A stretch of DNA of 64,000 nt from Bin18 sp965242795 (GCA_965242795.1 OZ251505.1:744001-808000); one strand, 5' to 3'. Positions 8,001-17,018 are shown, counted from the stretch's first letter. The notes: a model not told the origin generated them from the letters alone. Made by a program: numbers and translations.

Positions 8001-10185
8001 CGCCCGTCTTCACCAGCTTGAAGTAGATCTGATCCACCGGCGCCGCCGGCGCGGTCACGCTGGCGGTGACGCTGACCTCATGCTCGCCGTTCGTCAGCGT
8101 GCGCAGGGCGTCGGCGGTGAGCACCAAGTTCGTCGGTGCCTGGGGCTGCGTGCGGCTCCAGTCCACCAGTTCGCGGGCCTGGGGGTCGATGACCCGATCC
8201 GTGCCTGTGGCATACGTGAACGCCGCGGCGCGGTAGGGGTGCAGCGTCAGGCCGAACTGCGCGCCGCGGTTCCGGAACCCGCCAATGCGGTAGTCGGCCC
8301 GCGCGAGTCCCAAGCCCGGCACCGTGACGACGAGCCGGTCGCCCACGTCCAGGGCGTACGCATCCGGCTCCGTCACGTTCAGGTCGCCGGTGAGGGGCGT
8401 GGCCTGCGCCTGCATCTGCTCCCACAGGTAATGCGCCTGCCGGTCCAGGCTGTCGGGGTCCACGATGTGGCGGTAGGCGACCTCCTGTTCGGCGCCGCGC
8501 GGGAACGTCCGGCTGCGCTTCGTCGTGGCGAGCCAGCGTTCCGGTTCGCCCTCGAAGCCGGGGTCGAGCATGCCACGCACCAGGAGCGACTTGGGCTGCG
8601 CCGCGGCGCGGACCGGCGCGGCGTTGGCCGGCGTGAAGTTGCGCCAGCCGGTCTCGTCGTTGTGGCCGAGTTCCAGGGCGGCCTGCGTGCCTGGGCCGTC
8701 CACCTGCATCCCGATGGTGCCGTCGGCCGCATGCGTCAGCACGGCCCCGTGCAGCAGGAACTCCTGCAACAGGGTCGCCGCCGGCGTCCGCTTCGTCACG
8801 GCGCCGCCGACCGCGATCTGCCGGCCCACGGTCGAGGCGAAGCGGGTCGTGTGGATGGCCGTGGCCGCGGCGGTGAAGCTGGCGGTGTTCACGCGGCGGC
8901 CCAGGCCGTGGGTCGCATCCGACAGGAAGAATTTCGTCACGTTGGCCGGGTTGTCGGCGAACTCCGTACTGGTGAAGTCGGCGTGTACCACGGCGCCGTC
9001 ACCTGGCGTCTCGGTCAGCTTGATCGCGCTGACGCCGGGCAGGGGCGACACCACCGTATATTCGCTGGGGGCCATGCGCCGGCCGTTCAGGTAGGCGTTG
9101 GCCACGCTGACGCCGGGGCCGGTGCGCCACGCGCCGAACTCGTAGCCGAAGTCGCTCTCGACGGTGAAGGTGCCGCCGGAGACGACGTCCACATCGGAGT
9201 ACGGCGCAACCCCGCCCCGCGCCCAGCGTTCCCCGATGAACGTATGCCGCACGTTCCCCGCGGCGTCGAGGAGGACCGCTCGCGCGAACCGCGCCGTCCC
9301 GGCCTGCGCGGCGCCGCCCTGGTCCTCGAATTGTAGCGAGTAAAAGACGACGGCCGTCCCGATGCCCCGCGTGATCGGGAAGACCCGCCGGTACCAGCCG
9401 GCGCACCCCATCGGGGTCCCGGCATAGCGGTCGTTCCGCACGCCGTTCTGGTCGACCATGTCGTCCAGGTCGGATACAGGGGATGTCCGCACACGGAGGG
9501 TGAAATACGCGTCGTCGTCCGGGGTGCTCCTCCAGACCTCGTAGGCGAACCGGTCGCCGGCCTGAATCCGCGGCACACCACGGATATCTCTGTAGCGCCT
9601 GCGCGCGCGCCGATTCGGCGTACCGGCCCTGGCCGGGATGTCCCAGGTCACCTGCGCGACGTCATCGCGGGTGACGGGATACAGCCGCACGCGCCGCGCG
9701 GTCCCGAGGATGACGGCCAGCGCCGTCCCGTCCGGCGCCTGCACGCTGGGGAACAGGTCGGTCAGCGCACAAGGCAGCAGGGTCGAGGCGTCGCCGGCCA
9801 GCGCGTCGGACACGACGAGCGTCGCCTCCGTCAGGCTCAGCGCGGGAATCTCCTCGACGTAGCCGCCGATGGTGGTCAGCACCGTCTGCGTGTCGGCGTC
9901 GGCGACCTGGACGCTGGCCTGCGCGCCGACGACGTCCTGCCCGGCGCCGAGGATCTGCGACACGGTGGGCGCGGTGGTGGCGTAGTGCGGCACCGCCACG
10001 TTCGACAGGCGGACGCGGGCGCGGCGGACCGGCAGGCTGCGCGTCAGGGGCGTCGCTGCGGACTCTTCCAGGTCCGCGGCCGCGGCGAGCCGCGGCGCGT
10101 ACCGCGGATAGGCGTCGGTCGGCACGTCGGCGTAGCGGTAGGTCGCGGTGCCGACGGTGAGCGTGAGCAGCGTCACGGGGGTCAT
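5077..10185 (-). CDS. giant tail tip / fibre protein
   Basis: A 1702-residue protein, the largest in the module and placed where lambda-like phages and gene transfer agents carry the tail tip or host-specificity protein. Residues 1-150 hold an N-terminal tail-attachment-like region. The middle (~690-800, after QPQAPTNLVLT) resembles fibronectin-III-like beta domains. A short collagen-like Gly-X-Y stretch (HGRPGGTGSPGTPGS) lies around 1325-1345. The C-terminal ~350 residues are aromatic and beta-rich, as in receptor-binding tips (MNIAVGGAIKTNN, SADHIDADVLN). The assignment rests on size, architecture and context, not on a recognised catalytic motif. The long open frame antisense to it (5269-9336) is a codon-bias shadow. 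Confidence 0.8.
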   Translation of the reverse strand: MTPVTLLTLTVGTATYRYADVPTDAYPRYAPRLAAAADLEESAATPLTRSLPVRRARVRLSNVAVPHYATTAPTVSQILGAGQDVVGAQASVQVADADTQTVLTTIGGYVEEIPALSLTEATLVVSDALAGDASTLLPCALTDLFPSVQAPDGTALAVILGTARRVRLYPVTRDDVAQVTWDIPARAGTPNRRARRRYRDIRGVPRIQAGDRFAYEVWRSTPDDDAYFTLRVRTSPVSDLDDMVDQNGVRNDRYAGTPMGCAGWYRRVFPITRGIGTAVVFYSLQFEDQGGAAQAGTARFARAVLLDAAGNVRHTFIGERWARGGVAPYSDVDVVSGGTFTVESDFGYEFGAWRTGPGVSVANAYLNGRRMAPSEYTVVSPLPGVSAIKLTETPGDGAVVHADFTSTEFADNPANVTKFFLSDATHGLGRRVNTASFTAAATAIHTTRFASTVGRQIAVGGAVTKRTPAATLLQEFLLHGAVLTHAADGTIGMQVDGPGTQAALELGHNDETGWRNFTPANAAPVRAAAQPKSLLVRGMLDPGFEGEPERWLATTKRSRTFPRGAEQEVAYRHIVDPDSLDRQAHYLWEQMQAQATPLTGDLNVTEPDAYALDVGDRLVVTVPGLGLARADYRIGGFRNRGAQFGLTLHPYRAAAFTYATGTDRVIDPQARELVDWSRTQPQAPTNLVLTADALRTLTNGEHEVSVTASVTAPAAPVDQIYFKLVKTGGAAPRTWATVPCTPRQTGVSATLAAESGEAYTLEAYAEMSTNDAGSRQSDAITATATAVIDPDAALTPGRPGFNAVVPLPLYTGGAGTLDLVGEWHAAGVASTDTAWPTTVSLTLVTALVETRDQLISLRTGHHVALFDDADHWVSGTLTAAPTSVEFTASSQTRWRVSLTFTRESDAGDPNFSSQNRDAQLNYSVPAPHPATQAEIWAKSDTVTPPATPTGTVTFTRLSGAVTGLPAGWTADVPMTEGRYLWRVRAPIPEGWGETYPIAAAEWQIPRRISHDGVSYFEAAIYKAQGVTVAAPARPTGGSYDFSTRTLTPPAGWSAPPGPALGADQRLYVCAATAQDGAGDTWQPIVGDANLVSRSVAAATAAGAWVSADLSGDPAVTTAAAPATVGPEPPSGHMFVAKGKAAEDRRTEPNAEFGGNRLDVVAYLRGSGDPGGSSLQIGARFDYADAATAATTAYLATTAVTDNRWTKVSGSLTIPAGADRITPRIQFTGTGVADTATINFGDVAYTVVDVAAWTTPRRAEQAAAVNNVYTRSTSTPAALNPGPDRTPTGTSDSATAAPGSGRLWENFGIRSPEAAHWTWGGWRKAEGQDGQHGRPGGTGSPGTPGSTVRYAYVALTTQGRPSGLNIPQDSWATGAPSGGSYPSVTGATVYYYSRPPTPTRSQQYVQRYSRTETGTTATPWAWEGVYRSWVPAPNLHRNWTTGGTNWIGNRVHAATGGRLTGTAYMKSLFPGVQPAIGDTVTQWQYSKTSRTSSASVRTGWSETRVWNGSDFVSDYEISGANLIVESLGARMNIAVGGAIKTNNYRPPSSTVEGRGVYISDDYNQFPAANIIGTLSADHIDADVLNYRPFWKGGRYVVGNNIPVAFAKLANGITPPAKTNGFYIVYERTGDESRTDTTLAQFAFSNLAAFTKASLTKALFFLGEGNGDQMSVEGWYTNSRLYLRSGRGSKYRVRIRLIYWQLFP

Positions 10186-10552
10186 AAGCAGGTCTCCGAT
10201 CCCTCGTCATTCCGGCGCCCCACTTCGTCATTCTGGCGCTTCACTTCGTCATTCCGGCGAAAGCCGGAATCCAGGGGAAAGGTGTCCTCTGGACCCCGGC
10301 TTTCGCCGGGGTGACGAGGTGGGTCGGGGTGACGAGGTGGGTCGGGGTGACGAGGTCTCCATGCGGATCGGGGAGAAGAGCGCCTCGGCACCGGGGCCGC
10401 AGAAGCGCACACCCGCAAAGCCGATCTCCCCGCGTTCGGGACAGAAGACACGGGAACCTCCACCGGACCGGGGCCCCCGGATCGAGTCCGGGGCAGGCTG
10501 GTGTAGGCTCTGGCCCCCCTTCTCAGAGGGGACGGATCGTGCCGTCTCGTCG
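10186..10552. repeat. 367-bp repeat-filled gap inside the tail operon
   Basis: This gap separates two tail genes that would normally abut. At 10205-10270 the motif CGTCATTCCGGCG occurs three times at 21-bp spacing, followed by its inverted partner (CGAAAGCCGGAATCC type). At 10308-10361 an 18-bp unit starting GGGGTGACGAGG is repeated three times, the third degenerate. A short minus-strand reading frame around 10370-10450 gives GEIGFAGVRFCGPGAEALF, possibly a remnant of a lost small gene, but it has no supported start. Confidence 0.7.
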
Positions 10553-11338
10553 TCATACGACTTGCCTCCAGGATGCACGGATGCGGTGAATGTGCGCGCC
10601 TTCTTCGATGTCGATCCGCGTCGGCCGCATCAGATACAAGCCGCCGTCCCGGTAATCCCACAGCACGGCGTCGTCCGGCCCGAGCCGGGCGAAGCTGCGC
10701 CAGCGCGTCAGTTCCGCGGCCCGGTCCGTGACGACGGTCCATTCGTCGGTCAGATAGGCCGGGCCGGCGGCGACCGCCTCCGGGGCCGCGGCCGTCCCGG
10801 CGCGCAACGTGGGCCGCTCCAGGCGCATGCGCGTGGGCGCCTGGGGGTTGGCACCCAGTTCCGTCCACGCCGGCAGGCCGATGACCGCGCCGATCTCGAT
10901 GAACGTGCCCGCGGTATAGCCCCGGGCCACGCGCAGCTCGAATTGCCGGACGCCCTGCTGCGACACCCCCGCGTTGACCGTCGCCGTGTCGATCGGCACA
11001 TGGACGCGCCCGTCGCGCGGGTCGGGCGTGGCGGTGATGACGGGACTGAGCCTCGGGAGGCTTCCCGACGTGACGCTGACCTCCACGCGGCCGAGGTTCA
11101 TCTGAAACAGGAGGATCGTCCGCAGGTCGGGGTAGGCCGACGACTGCCGCGGCCAGCGCAGGATGCGTTGCGTGGCCGCGTTGGACACCACGCCGGTGGA
11201 GCGCCACGGCCGCGACGGGTGCCGCCAGTCGGCCAGGCGCACGACCGGGAAGGCCGCGTTCGTGGTGACCGTCTCCACGGCCGGCGTGCCGAGATCGACG
11301 AAATCGCGGGAGAGGACGTAGCGGTAGCGCATGGTCAT
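10553..11338 (-). CDS. tail-associated protein of unknown function
   Basis: A 261-residue beta-rich protein. It starts 4 bases inside the end of the coiled-coil/TM gene, so the two are translationally coupled; a second ATG two codons in (11332) is an alternative. The sequence opens with MTMRYRYVLSRDFVDLGTPA and carries repeated Trp/Arg patches (RLADWRHPSRPWRSTGVV), suggesting a minor tail or distal-tail protein between tape measure and tip. No signal peptide, TM helix or enzyme motif was seen. The family was not recognised; the function is inferred from gene order only. Confidence 0.7.
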   Translation of the reverse strand: MTMRYRYVLSRDFVDLGTPAVETVTTNAAFPVVRLADWRHPSRPWRSTGVVSNAATQRILRWPRQSSAYPDLRTILLFQMNLGRVEVSVTSGSLPRLSPVITATPDPRDGRVHVPIDTATVNAGVSQQGVRQFELRVARGYTAGTFIEIGAVIGLPAWTELGANPQAPTRMRLERPTLRAGTAAAPEAVAAGPAYLTDEWTVVTDRAAELTRWRSFARLGPDDAVLWDYRDGGLYLMRPTRIDIEEGAHIHRIRASWRQVV

Positions 11339-11667
11339 TTACTCACGGCTTGGAACCAGAAGTTCGCCAGCGTGCCCAGCACGCCGACGAGAGTCATGCC
11401 GACGAGCCAAAAGGTCAGGCTCAACCGGCGGTCCACGGACTTGTTCAGTTCGGCGCACCCGCTCAGGTGCGCTTCCACGGCTTTGCCCACGTTCATCACG
11501 CTCTCGCGCAACCCGGCGATCTGCGTTTCGATCTGCCGGTCGCGCTGCTCGGCATACTCGCGGATCTGCTCGATCGACTTTTCGTTGCTGCCGATCCGCT
11601 TGCTCTGCTGCTCGTAGAGCTTGTCCTTGAGCCGCGCGTTCTCTTCGCGGAGTTGTTCTTCGGTCAT
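11335..11667 (-). CDS. coiled-coil protein with C-terminal TM (XhlA/holin-accessory-like)
   Basis: A 110-residue protein. Residues 1-75 are a charged heptad-patterned helix (EENARLKDKLYEQQSKRIGS onward) and ~86-105 form one TM helix (TFWLVGMTLVGVLGTLANFW). The layout matches small phage proteins of the hemolysin XhlA type that accompany holins, and also coiled-coil tail accessories. It lies five bases after the tape-measure stop and overlaps the next gene by four bases. No endolysin is present in the window, so a lysis role is uncertain. Confidence 0.72.
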   Translation of the reverse strand: MTEEQLREENARLKDKLYEQQSKRIGSNEKSIEQIREYAEQRDRQIETQIAGLRESVMNVGKAVEAHLSGCAELNKSVDRRLSLTFWLVGMTLVGVLGTLANFWFQAVSK

Positions 11668-11672
11668 CGTAC

Positions 11673-14600
11673 TCAGCTTTCCCGGCTGATGGTGTGGATC
11701 AGTTCGTAGCCGCGCGCCCCGGGCTGCAACTGGCGCTCCAACTCGGCCACGAACGCGCGGGCATAGGCCGCCGCCTCGTCGGACGCGCCGGCCGACTCCG
11801 GCAGCGTGACGTTGATCGTGACGGCTGGGGACGAACCCCTCCGGCCCCCCTTCTCAGGGAGAACGGAAGCGGACGTGGCCGCGGCCGCCTCGGGCGGCGG
11901 CGCGCCCGCAGGCTGGCGCCGCGGCGCGGGCGGATCGATCGGTCCCAAGCCGTCGGCCGTCTCGTAGCCGCGGATGAGGTCCGCGATCTCCGAGAATTTC
12001 CCGATGCTCGTCTTGAAGTACTGGTCGCTCAGGTCGTGCAAATTGTTGATTTCCGACACGACCGCGCCCTGCAGGTCCTCGATGGTCTGTTCCGCGGTGC
12101 GGGCGTGCTTGTCGGCGTCCTCGCGCAGGTCTTCGATTTCGGCCAGGTTCCGGTTGAACAGCCGGCGCTGGCGCGGGTCGCCCGACGCGTAGGCGCCGAG
12201 GCGGATCTGCGCGTCCAGGTTGGCGCCCAGCCTGTCGAGGGCCGCGGCGCGGTCCGTGCCGGTCAGGCCGGCCAGCTCTTCGCGGGTGCTCTGCGCGCGG
12301 GCTTGGAGGCTGGCCAATTGTTCGGTGCGGCTCAGGCCGCCGGGCGCGCCGATCAGCCCTTGCACGCGCCGGTCCAGACTGTCGGCCGTGGTCTCGTACG
12401 CGGCGAACAGCGTCTGCTGTTCCGCGATCGCGGTCTGGTAGTAGGCGACCGTCTTGTCGGCGAGCTGCTCGATCAGGCCGAGGGCGGTGCGGAGAGATTC
12501 GGCGCTGGCGTCCGCGGTCGGCAACGCCAACGCGCCCACGTCGCGGCGCAGGGTCTCGATTTCGGTGTTGAGCAGGTTGATGCCGGCGGTGCCGGGGGCC
12601 AACGCGCCGACCGCTTCGAGCCGCTGCTGATGCCGGGTGCGGCGCACCGTTTCGGCCGCGGCAATGCTGTCCGGGTCGTTCCGGTCCACCCCCGATGCTT
12701 CCCAGAGGCCCGCGGCCTTGAGCGCGTTGACCACCTGCTCATACACACTGCCGACGCGCGTCTTGATGGTCTCGGCCAAATCCGACCCGGCCTCCAGCGG
12801 CTTGGTCAGGTCGAGGTCGTCGAAGAGGGAGCCCAGGTCGCCGAGTTCGCGGTCCACGATGCGCCTGATCAGCCCTTGGCGCAGTGCGTCCCCCAAGCCG
12901 GTCTCGAACGCGGCTTCGACCGTGGATCGATCCTGCCGTTCGGCCAGGCCGGTGGTGATGGCGGTCGTGGCCGCACCCTGGATGGCCCCGACGTCGTCCT
13001 TGATGCGGGTCAAGATGGAGTCGAACTCCTCCGCGGAAAACGTCAGGTCGGAGAACTCGATGCCGCCGATCTCCCGGAGCGCCTCGGCCGCATGGGTGGA
13101 GCCGTCGCGGATGCGGTCGAGGACGTCGGCATAGTCGCCGGCGTCGCGGCCCGCGGTCCGCAGCGCCTGTTCCGTTTCGTCGGCGAGGATGCCCGCGGCA
13201 ATGCGGCTGCTGTCCACGAACGAGGCGAACTCGGTCTGGATGTCGATGATGCCGGCCACCACGTTGCGCAACCGGACGGGGTCGCGGGTGGGGCGGGATT
13301 CGCCGACGTTCTTCCGCACGCCCCACAGCACTTCGTCGACGGTGAACGGGTCGCTCTTTCGGTCGAAGCCGCCCGCCAACGAGCGGTTGAGCGCCGTAAT
13401 GGCACCCTCCGTCGTGTGCGTCCCGGTCCGCTGCGCGGCGCGCAAGGCCGCGGCGCGCGCCTGCTGCAGAGTCGCCCCGCTGCGGCCCAACCCCGCCACG
13501 CCGATGTTGTGGAACCGCTGCACCGTCCCCAGCCCGCCATTGTCCGCGGCCAGCACGTAGGGCAGGCTCGCGGCCAGGTACGCATTCCCGACGTCGAGCC
13601 CGGCGGCACGCGCCTTGTTCAGCCCCGCGACGTTCCGGGATTCCTTGCGCTGATAGTCGTAGCCGGGGACATCCTCGCGGAAGAAGGCCCGAATGGCGCG
13701 TTTCTCCGTGTCGATGCGCGTCGGCTGGAAGCCGAACAGCCCGCCGAGCGTCGTTCCGAAGAACGTACCGAACAGCGGCCCGAGCACGGGTGCCAGCGGA
13801 CCGAGTGCCGGCGCCAGCAGGGCCGTCAACGCCGGCGTCGCCAAGCTGCCAGCAATCCCCCCGGCAAAGCCGCCGATGGTGGACGCGATCCCCGGTTGGA
13901 AGCCGAGCGCGTTGAGCAGCGCCGTGCCGCCGGAACTGCCCCCCAGCCCGCCGAGCGCGCCCAACGCCGCCGGGCTGAACGGCCCGACCCCTGCCGCCGG
14001 CGGCGCGTTGACCCCGGGCACCGGGGCAGCGTAACGCGGGGTCACGCCAAGTGCCCCGGCATTGAGGCCGGGCGCTACGCCCCCCGAACCGATGCCCAGC
14101 CCTACCGGGCTGACTGTGAACCCGTAGGACGCCAGCGTCGGCGCGGTGAACGGCAGATAGCGGGCAATGGTCGCCGCCCCCGCGTTCCACAACTGGCTCC
14201 CCCCGCCTACCGGGAGCCCGCCGAAGGAGAACCCGCCACCGGTAGGGAACGTTGGAAACGTCGGGAACCCGGCAGGAAAGCCGCCCGGGCTGCCACCTGC
14301 GAGGAAAGACGGCAGGAACCCCAGACTCCCCCCGAACCCGAGGGAGCCGCGCGTCCCCTGGAATGGCCCGAAGATCACGTCCGATAGCCCACGCCCCAAG
14401 TCTCGAACACCCCCCAGGAGCGAGTCCATCAACTGTCGTCCGAGATTCTTGACCGTCTCCAGCACCCCTCGGCCGAGGGACTCCCACGCCTCCTTGAACG
14501 ACACCTCGCCGGACAACACGTCGCCAACGGTTGCGCCGACCTGTTCGCTCAACTCCCGATAGGCTGCCGTCACCGCGGTCACGTGATCGTCGTGCACAGC

Positions 14601-16136
14601 GAGTCTGCTGTTCGTCGTAGCCAGCGCTCCCGTGAGATCCTCTAATCGCTCGGTGGTATGAAAAATCTGCGCGGACGCGGCCCGGTTCTGTCGTGTCGTC
14701 ATGCGAAGGTTCTGGTTGTGGGCTGCTTCGACCTTGACCGCGTGCTCAGTTGCCCGACGTTGGGCGGCGGTCGCTGCGGTCAAGTCGGTCGCGGCCCGCG
14801 CCTGTGCCTCGGTTGCCTGTGTACTGCGGTGAAGTTCCTCACGCTGCCCGACGAATTTCGAGATCAGTTCTCCCGCATGGACCTTTAAAGTCTCGAATAT
14901 GACATCGACTGGTCGGAGTTGGTTCGCGTATTCCGAGGCGGCCTCTCTCGCCCCGGCCGACTCGGCCGCCAGTGCCCGATAGGTCACCACGAGTTGCTCG
15001 ATGCGGTCGAGATGGGCAAGCTGTGCTTGGGAAAGTTGCGCGATCTCCCCTCTCCCCTCGCGGAGAGACTGGAAATACGACTCAACCGCTTTAGGATCGA
15101 AATCTTGCAAGCCTCTCAACAGATCATCTACGTCTTTACCCGTCAGGTTCACGACGGATTGGTTGGACATACGGAGCGTTTCGTAGGTCTCGGAGAATCT
15201 CCTTTCCCTGCCTCGTGCCCTTTTCTCCAGATCCGTCTTGGTCTCCTTGGGCAAATCGCGGCGACGCTCCGCCAACCGGGCATCGAGTTCGCGCTGGCGC
15301 GCCTGTCGTTTGTCGTATACGCGTTTCCCGACAGATAACCCGATGCTTAAAATGGGTCCTGCGAAAGTAAGCGGGATGGCCGCTGCGCCCAGGGTCAAGG
15401 CCGCCCCACCAAGAGTCGGACCAAGAAACGGTGCAGCGGCAGAGGCCAGCGTTGCTGCCGAGCCCGCCACCGTAATGAAATCATTGATTGCGTTCAGCAC
15501 ACCGGCCAAGGCGGACTCCTCCGTCGGAACGCCGTCCTGCAGATGTTTTCCGGCAATGATTACAGGTCCCGTCACCGCCGTTGTTAGAGATAGAGCTTTG
15601 CCGATAGTGCCGATGCGCGGGATCTTTCTCACCGCCTCACCGATCGGACTGAGCCGCGAAGCCGGTGTGCGCGCGATATCTTCAGCGCCCGCCCCAAGCG
15701 CGCCAATCCACGAATTGATGAGGCCGAGCGTGTCGAAATCTATGCGGTGCTCCGAGACTCGGAGGTCGGGCGCGGGTCTCCTGGTTCTCTCGACCCTGGC
15801 CCGTGTCCTGGGGCGGGATTGTTGTCGGTCGCCGCGCGTGGAGATGAGGAAACTGGTCAACGCCGCGTCCGTACCCGCCGGCCGGAGGGCCGCTCTCTGA
15901 AGAGACGCTAGTGTTTTGGTCAACGCCCGATTTTCATGGGCCAACTGCCGGGTGCTGAGAAGCGCACGCCGGCGCGAGCCGTTTGTCCGAACGTGCGCTG
16001 CGTCGACGCGCCGGATCGCCCGCCCGTATGCATCGACGGCCTCGGCTGCCTGCCTTGCGTCATGAACGACGCTTTTCAAGACGACCCCGAATTCTTTCTC
16101 CATCTCGATCTTGGATGTCCGTATGTCGGCGGGCAT
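11673..16136 (-). CDS. tape-measure protein, copy 1
   Basis: A 1487-residue tape-measure-like protein. The N-terminal ~130 residues are charged and helical. Residues ~190-275 carry hydrophobic, Gly/Ala-rich segments (AALTLGAAAIPLTFAGPILS). A coiled-coil region follows to ~520, then the typical tape-measure segment SFKEAWESLGRGVLETVKNL near 545. A Gly/Pro-rich low-complexity tract spans ~595-810, and a long helical C-terminal part ends ELIHTISRES. In tailed phages this protein sets tail length and may carry membrane-penetrating segments. Residues ~520-1060 are duplicated in the gene at 18326-20365. Divergent small membrane-protein genes begin 220 bases upstream. Confidence 0.85.
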   Translation of the reverse strand: MPADIRTSKIEMEKEFGVVLKSVVHDARQAAEAVDAYGRAIRRVDAAHVRTNGSRRRALLSTRQLAHENRALTKTLASLQRAALRPAGTDAALTSFLISTRGDRQQSRPRTRARVERTRRPAPDLRVSEHRIDFDTLGLINSWIGALGAGAEDIARTPASRLSPIGEAVRKIPRIGTIGKALSLTTAVTGPVIIAGKHLQDGVPTEESALAGVLNAINDFITVAGSAATLASAAAPFLGPTLGGAALTLGAAAIPLTFAGPILSIGLSVGKRVYDKRQARQRELDARLAERRRDLPKETKTDLEKRARGRERRFSETYETLRMSNQSVVNLTGKDVDDLLRGLQDFDPKAVESYFQSLREGRGEIAQLSQAQLAHLDRIEQLVVTYRALAAESAGAREAASEYANQLRPVDVIFETLKVHAGELISKFVGQREELHRSTQATEAQARAATDLTAATAAQRRATEHAVKVEAAHNQNLRMTTRQNRAASAQIFHTTERLEDLTGALATTNSRLAVHDDHVTAVTAAYRELSEQVGATVGDVLSGEVSFKEAWESLGRGVLETVKNLGRQLMDSLLGGVRDLGRGLSDVIFGPFQGTRGSLGFGGSLGFLPSFLAGGSPGGFPAGFPTFPTFPTGGGFSFGGLPVGGGSQLWNAGAATIARYLPFTAPTLASYGFTVSPVGLGIGSGGVAPGLNAGALGVTPRYAAPVPGVNAPPAAGVGPFSPAALGALGGLGGSSGGTALLNALGFQPGIASTIGGFAGGIAGSLATPALTALLAPALGPLAPVLGPLFGTFFGTTLGGLFGFQPTRIDTEKRAIRAFFREDVPGYDYQRKESRNVAGLNKARAAGLDVGNAYLAASLPYVLAADNGGLGTVQRFHNIGVAGLGRSGATLQQARAAALRAAQRTGTHTTEGAITALNRSLAGGFDRKSDPFTVDEVLWGVRKNVGESRPTRDPVRLRNVVAGIIDIQTEFASFVDSSRIAAGILADETEQALRTAGRDAGDYADVLDRIRDGSTHAAEALREIGGIEFSDLTFSAEEFDSILTRIKDDVGAIQGAATTAITTGLAERQDRSTVEAAFETGLGDALRQGLIRRIVDRELGDLGSLFDDLDLTKPLEAGSDLAETIKTRVGSVYEQVVNALKAAGLWEASGVDRNDPDSIAAAETVRRTRHQQRLEAVGALAPGTAGINLLNTEIETLRRDVGALALPTADASAESLRTALGLIEQLADKTVAYYQTAIAEQQTLFAAYETTADSLDRRVQGLIGAPGGLSRTEQLASLQARAQSTREELAGLTGTDRAAALDRLGANLDAQIRLGAYASGDPRQRRLFNRNLAEIEDLREDADKHARTAEQTIEDLQGAVVSEINNLHDLSDQYFKTSIGKFSEIADLIRGYETADGLGPIDPPAPRRQPAGAPPPEAAAATSASVLPEKGGRRGSSPAVTINVTLPESAGASDEAAAYARAFVAELERQLQPGARGYELIHTISRES

Positions 16137-16356
16137 GACGTATCCTTCTGCTTATATGCGTGCGGGGCTCGACTCAGGCAGGTCGAGCGCACGAGACGAG
16201 GGCATGTGTTCCCCGGCCCCGTCGTATGAGCCGCACTCCGTCAGGGTTGTCAGCGCACGGCCGGTTGTATATTGCGTAGAGGAAGAGCCGTAGCAAAAGC
16301 GTGAAACAAATGGGTTCCTGGACACGGACCCACGCGTAGAGTTTTTCTGATCGCCC

Positions 16357-16659
16357 ATGTATGAATTTCTGGAAGTTGTTGCCGTCTGGTCCGTCGCCGC
16401 TGCTATCGGCCTCGCTATCGACAGAAAAGGGGCGAAGCGGTTCCATGAGGACCGGCGTCGGGCCAAGGAGATCATCCGCACCCTCCCAGTCGAGCAGATC
16501 GTCGACAGTCCCCATATCCTGAGCCAACCCGGGGTCCCGGAGTTGATTAGGAGTCTCATGACGGAGCAGGAAATTCGGGACATTTCAGCACGCCCGCCCA
16601 TAGACGAGGTCATCCTGCTGCCCGAGATGAAACCTGACCTGAACGATCCCGACTCCTGA
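16357..16659 (+). CDS. small membrane-anchored protein A1 (paralogue of A2)
   Basis: A 100-residue protein with one N-terminal TM helix (VVAVWSVAAAIGLAIDRK) and a cytosolic helical tail. Its core, QPGVPELIRSLMTEQEIRDI, is clearly paralogous to RPGVPEQVVSLMTTSEIMDI in the gene at 17019. The shared order is TM helix, charged linker, then P-E/P-H-proximal helix and the PGVPE core. The family was not recognised. A1 and the next gene B1 form a two-gene cassette repeated as A2-B2. No strong ribosome-binding site precedes the ATG. Confidence 0.65.
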   Translation: MYEFLEVVAVWSVAAAIGLAIDRKGAKRFHEDRRRAKEIIRTLPVEQIVDSPHILSQPGVPELIRSLMTEQEIRDISARPPIDEVILLPEMKPDLNDPDS

Positions 16660-16742
16660 AACACCCTGCGACCCCTCAAGGTACGGGCACGAGTTGCACG
16701 GTGACGCCGCCACGTGGAAACGTGGCGGAGGAGAAAACGAAC

Positions 16743-16931
16743 ATGAACCGCATCATAAGCGTTTTTGGAGGAGTCTTTGTGCTCTTTGGGGTCGCAGCCT
16801 TGGGATTTTATCTGAGGGGGAAGAAATACGGTGGCTACAGGGGACACGCCGAGCCGCTGCTGCGGCGCATGACACGAGACGAAGTCGTGCGCGTGCTGCA
16901 ACGCGCAAAGAGGCGTCTTGCCGCCGACTGA
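16743..16931 (+). CDS. small membrane-anchored protein B1 (paralogue of B2 N-terminus)
   Basis: A 62-residue protein: an N-terminal TM helix (SVFGGVFVLFGVAALGFYLR), a basic linker, then RMTRDEVVRVLQRAKRR. The same TM-plus-motif layout opens the protein at 17436 (RMTREEIIAVLQRAQ), which continues into helical repeats that B1 lacks. The start is the ATG at 16743, preceded by GGAGGAG; the frame is open further upstream, but that part overlaps an inverted repeat (CCACGT / ACGTGG) near 16710. Confidence 0.62.
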   Translation: MNRIISVFGGVFVLFGVAALGFYLRGKKYGGYRGHAEPLLRRMTRDEVVRVLQRAKRRLAAD

Positions 16932-17018
16932 CGAGATACGATACCCGTCTTTCGTTCTCGTACACCATCGCGCGTTTGAACGCCGCGCACGAAGACGTGG
17001 CGCAGAGGAGGGTGCGAT

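Noticed and set aside
5269..9336. Open frame of 1355 codons antisense to the giant tail gene
   Set aside because: Arg/Gly/Pro-rich shadow caused by GC-biased codons of the real gene; no domains and no start signal.
5077..10185. True collagen-like protein or host surface adhesin
   Set aside because: The Gly-X-Y stretch is only about five triplets, and the gene order fits a tail tip better.
11694..14387. Open frame of 897 codons antisense to the tape-measure gene
   Set aside because: Low-complexity Arg/Gly/Ala translation mirroring the coding strand; the tape-measure frame has clear family features.
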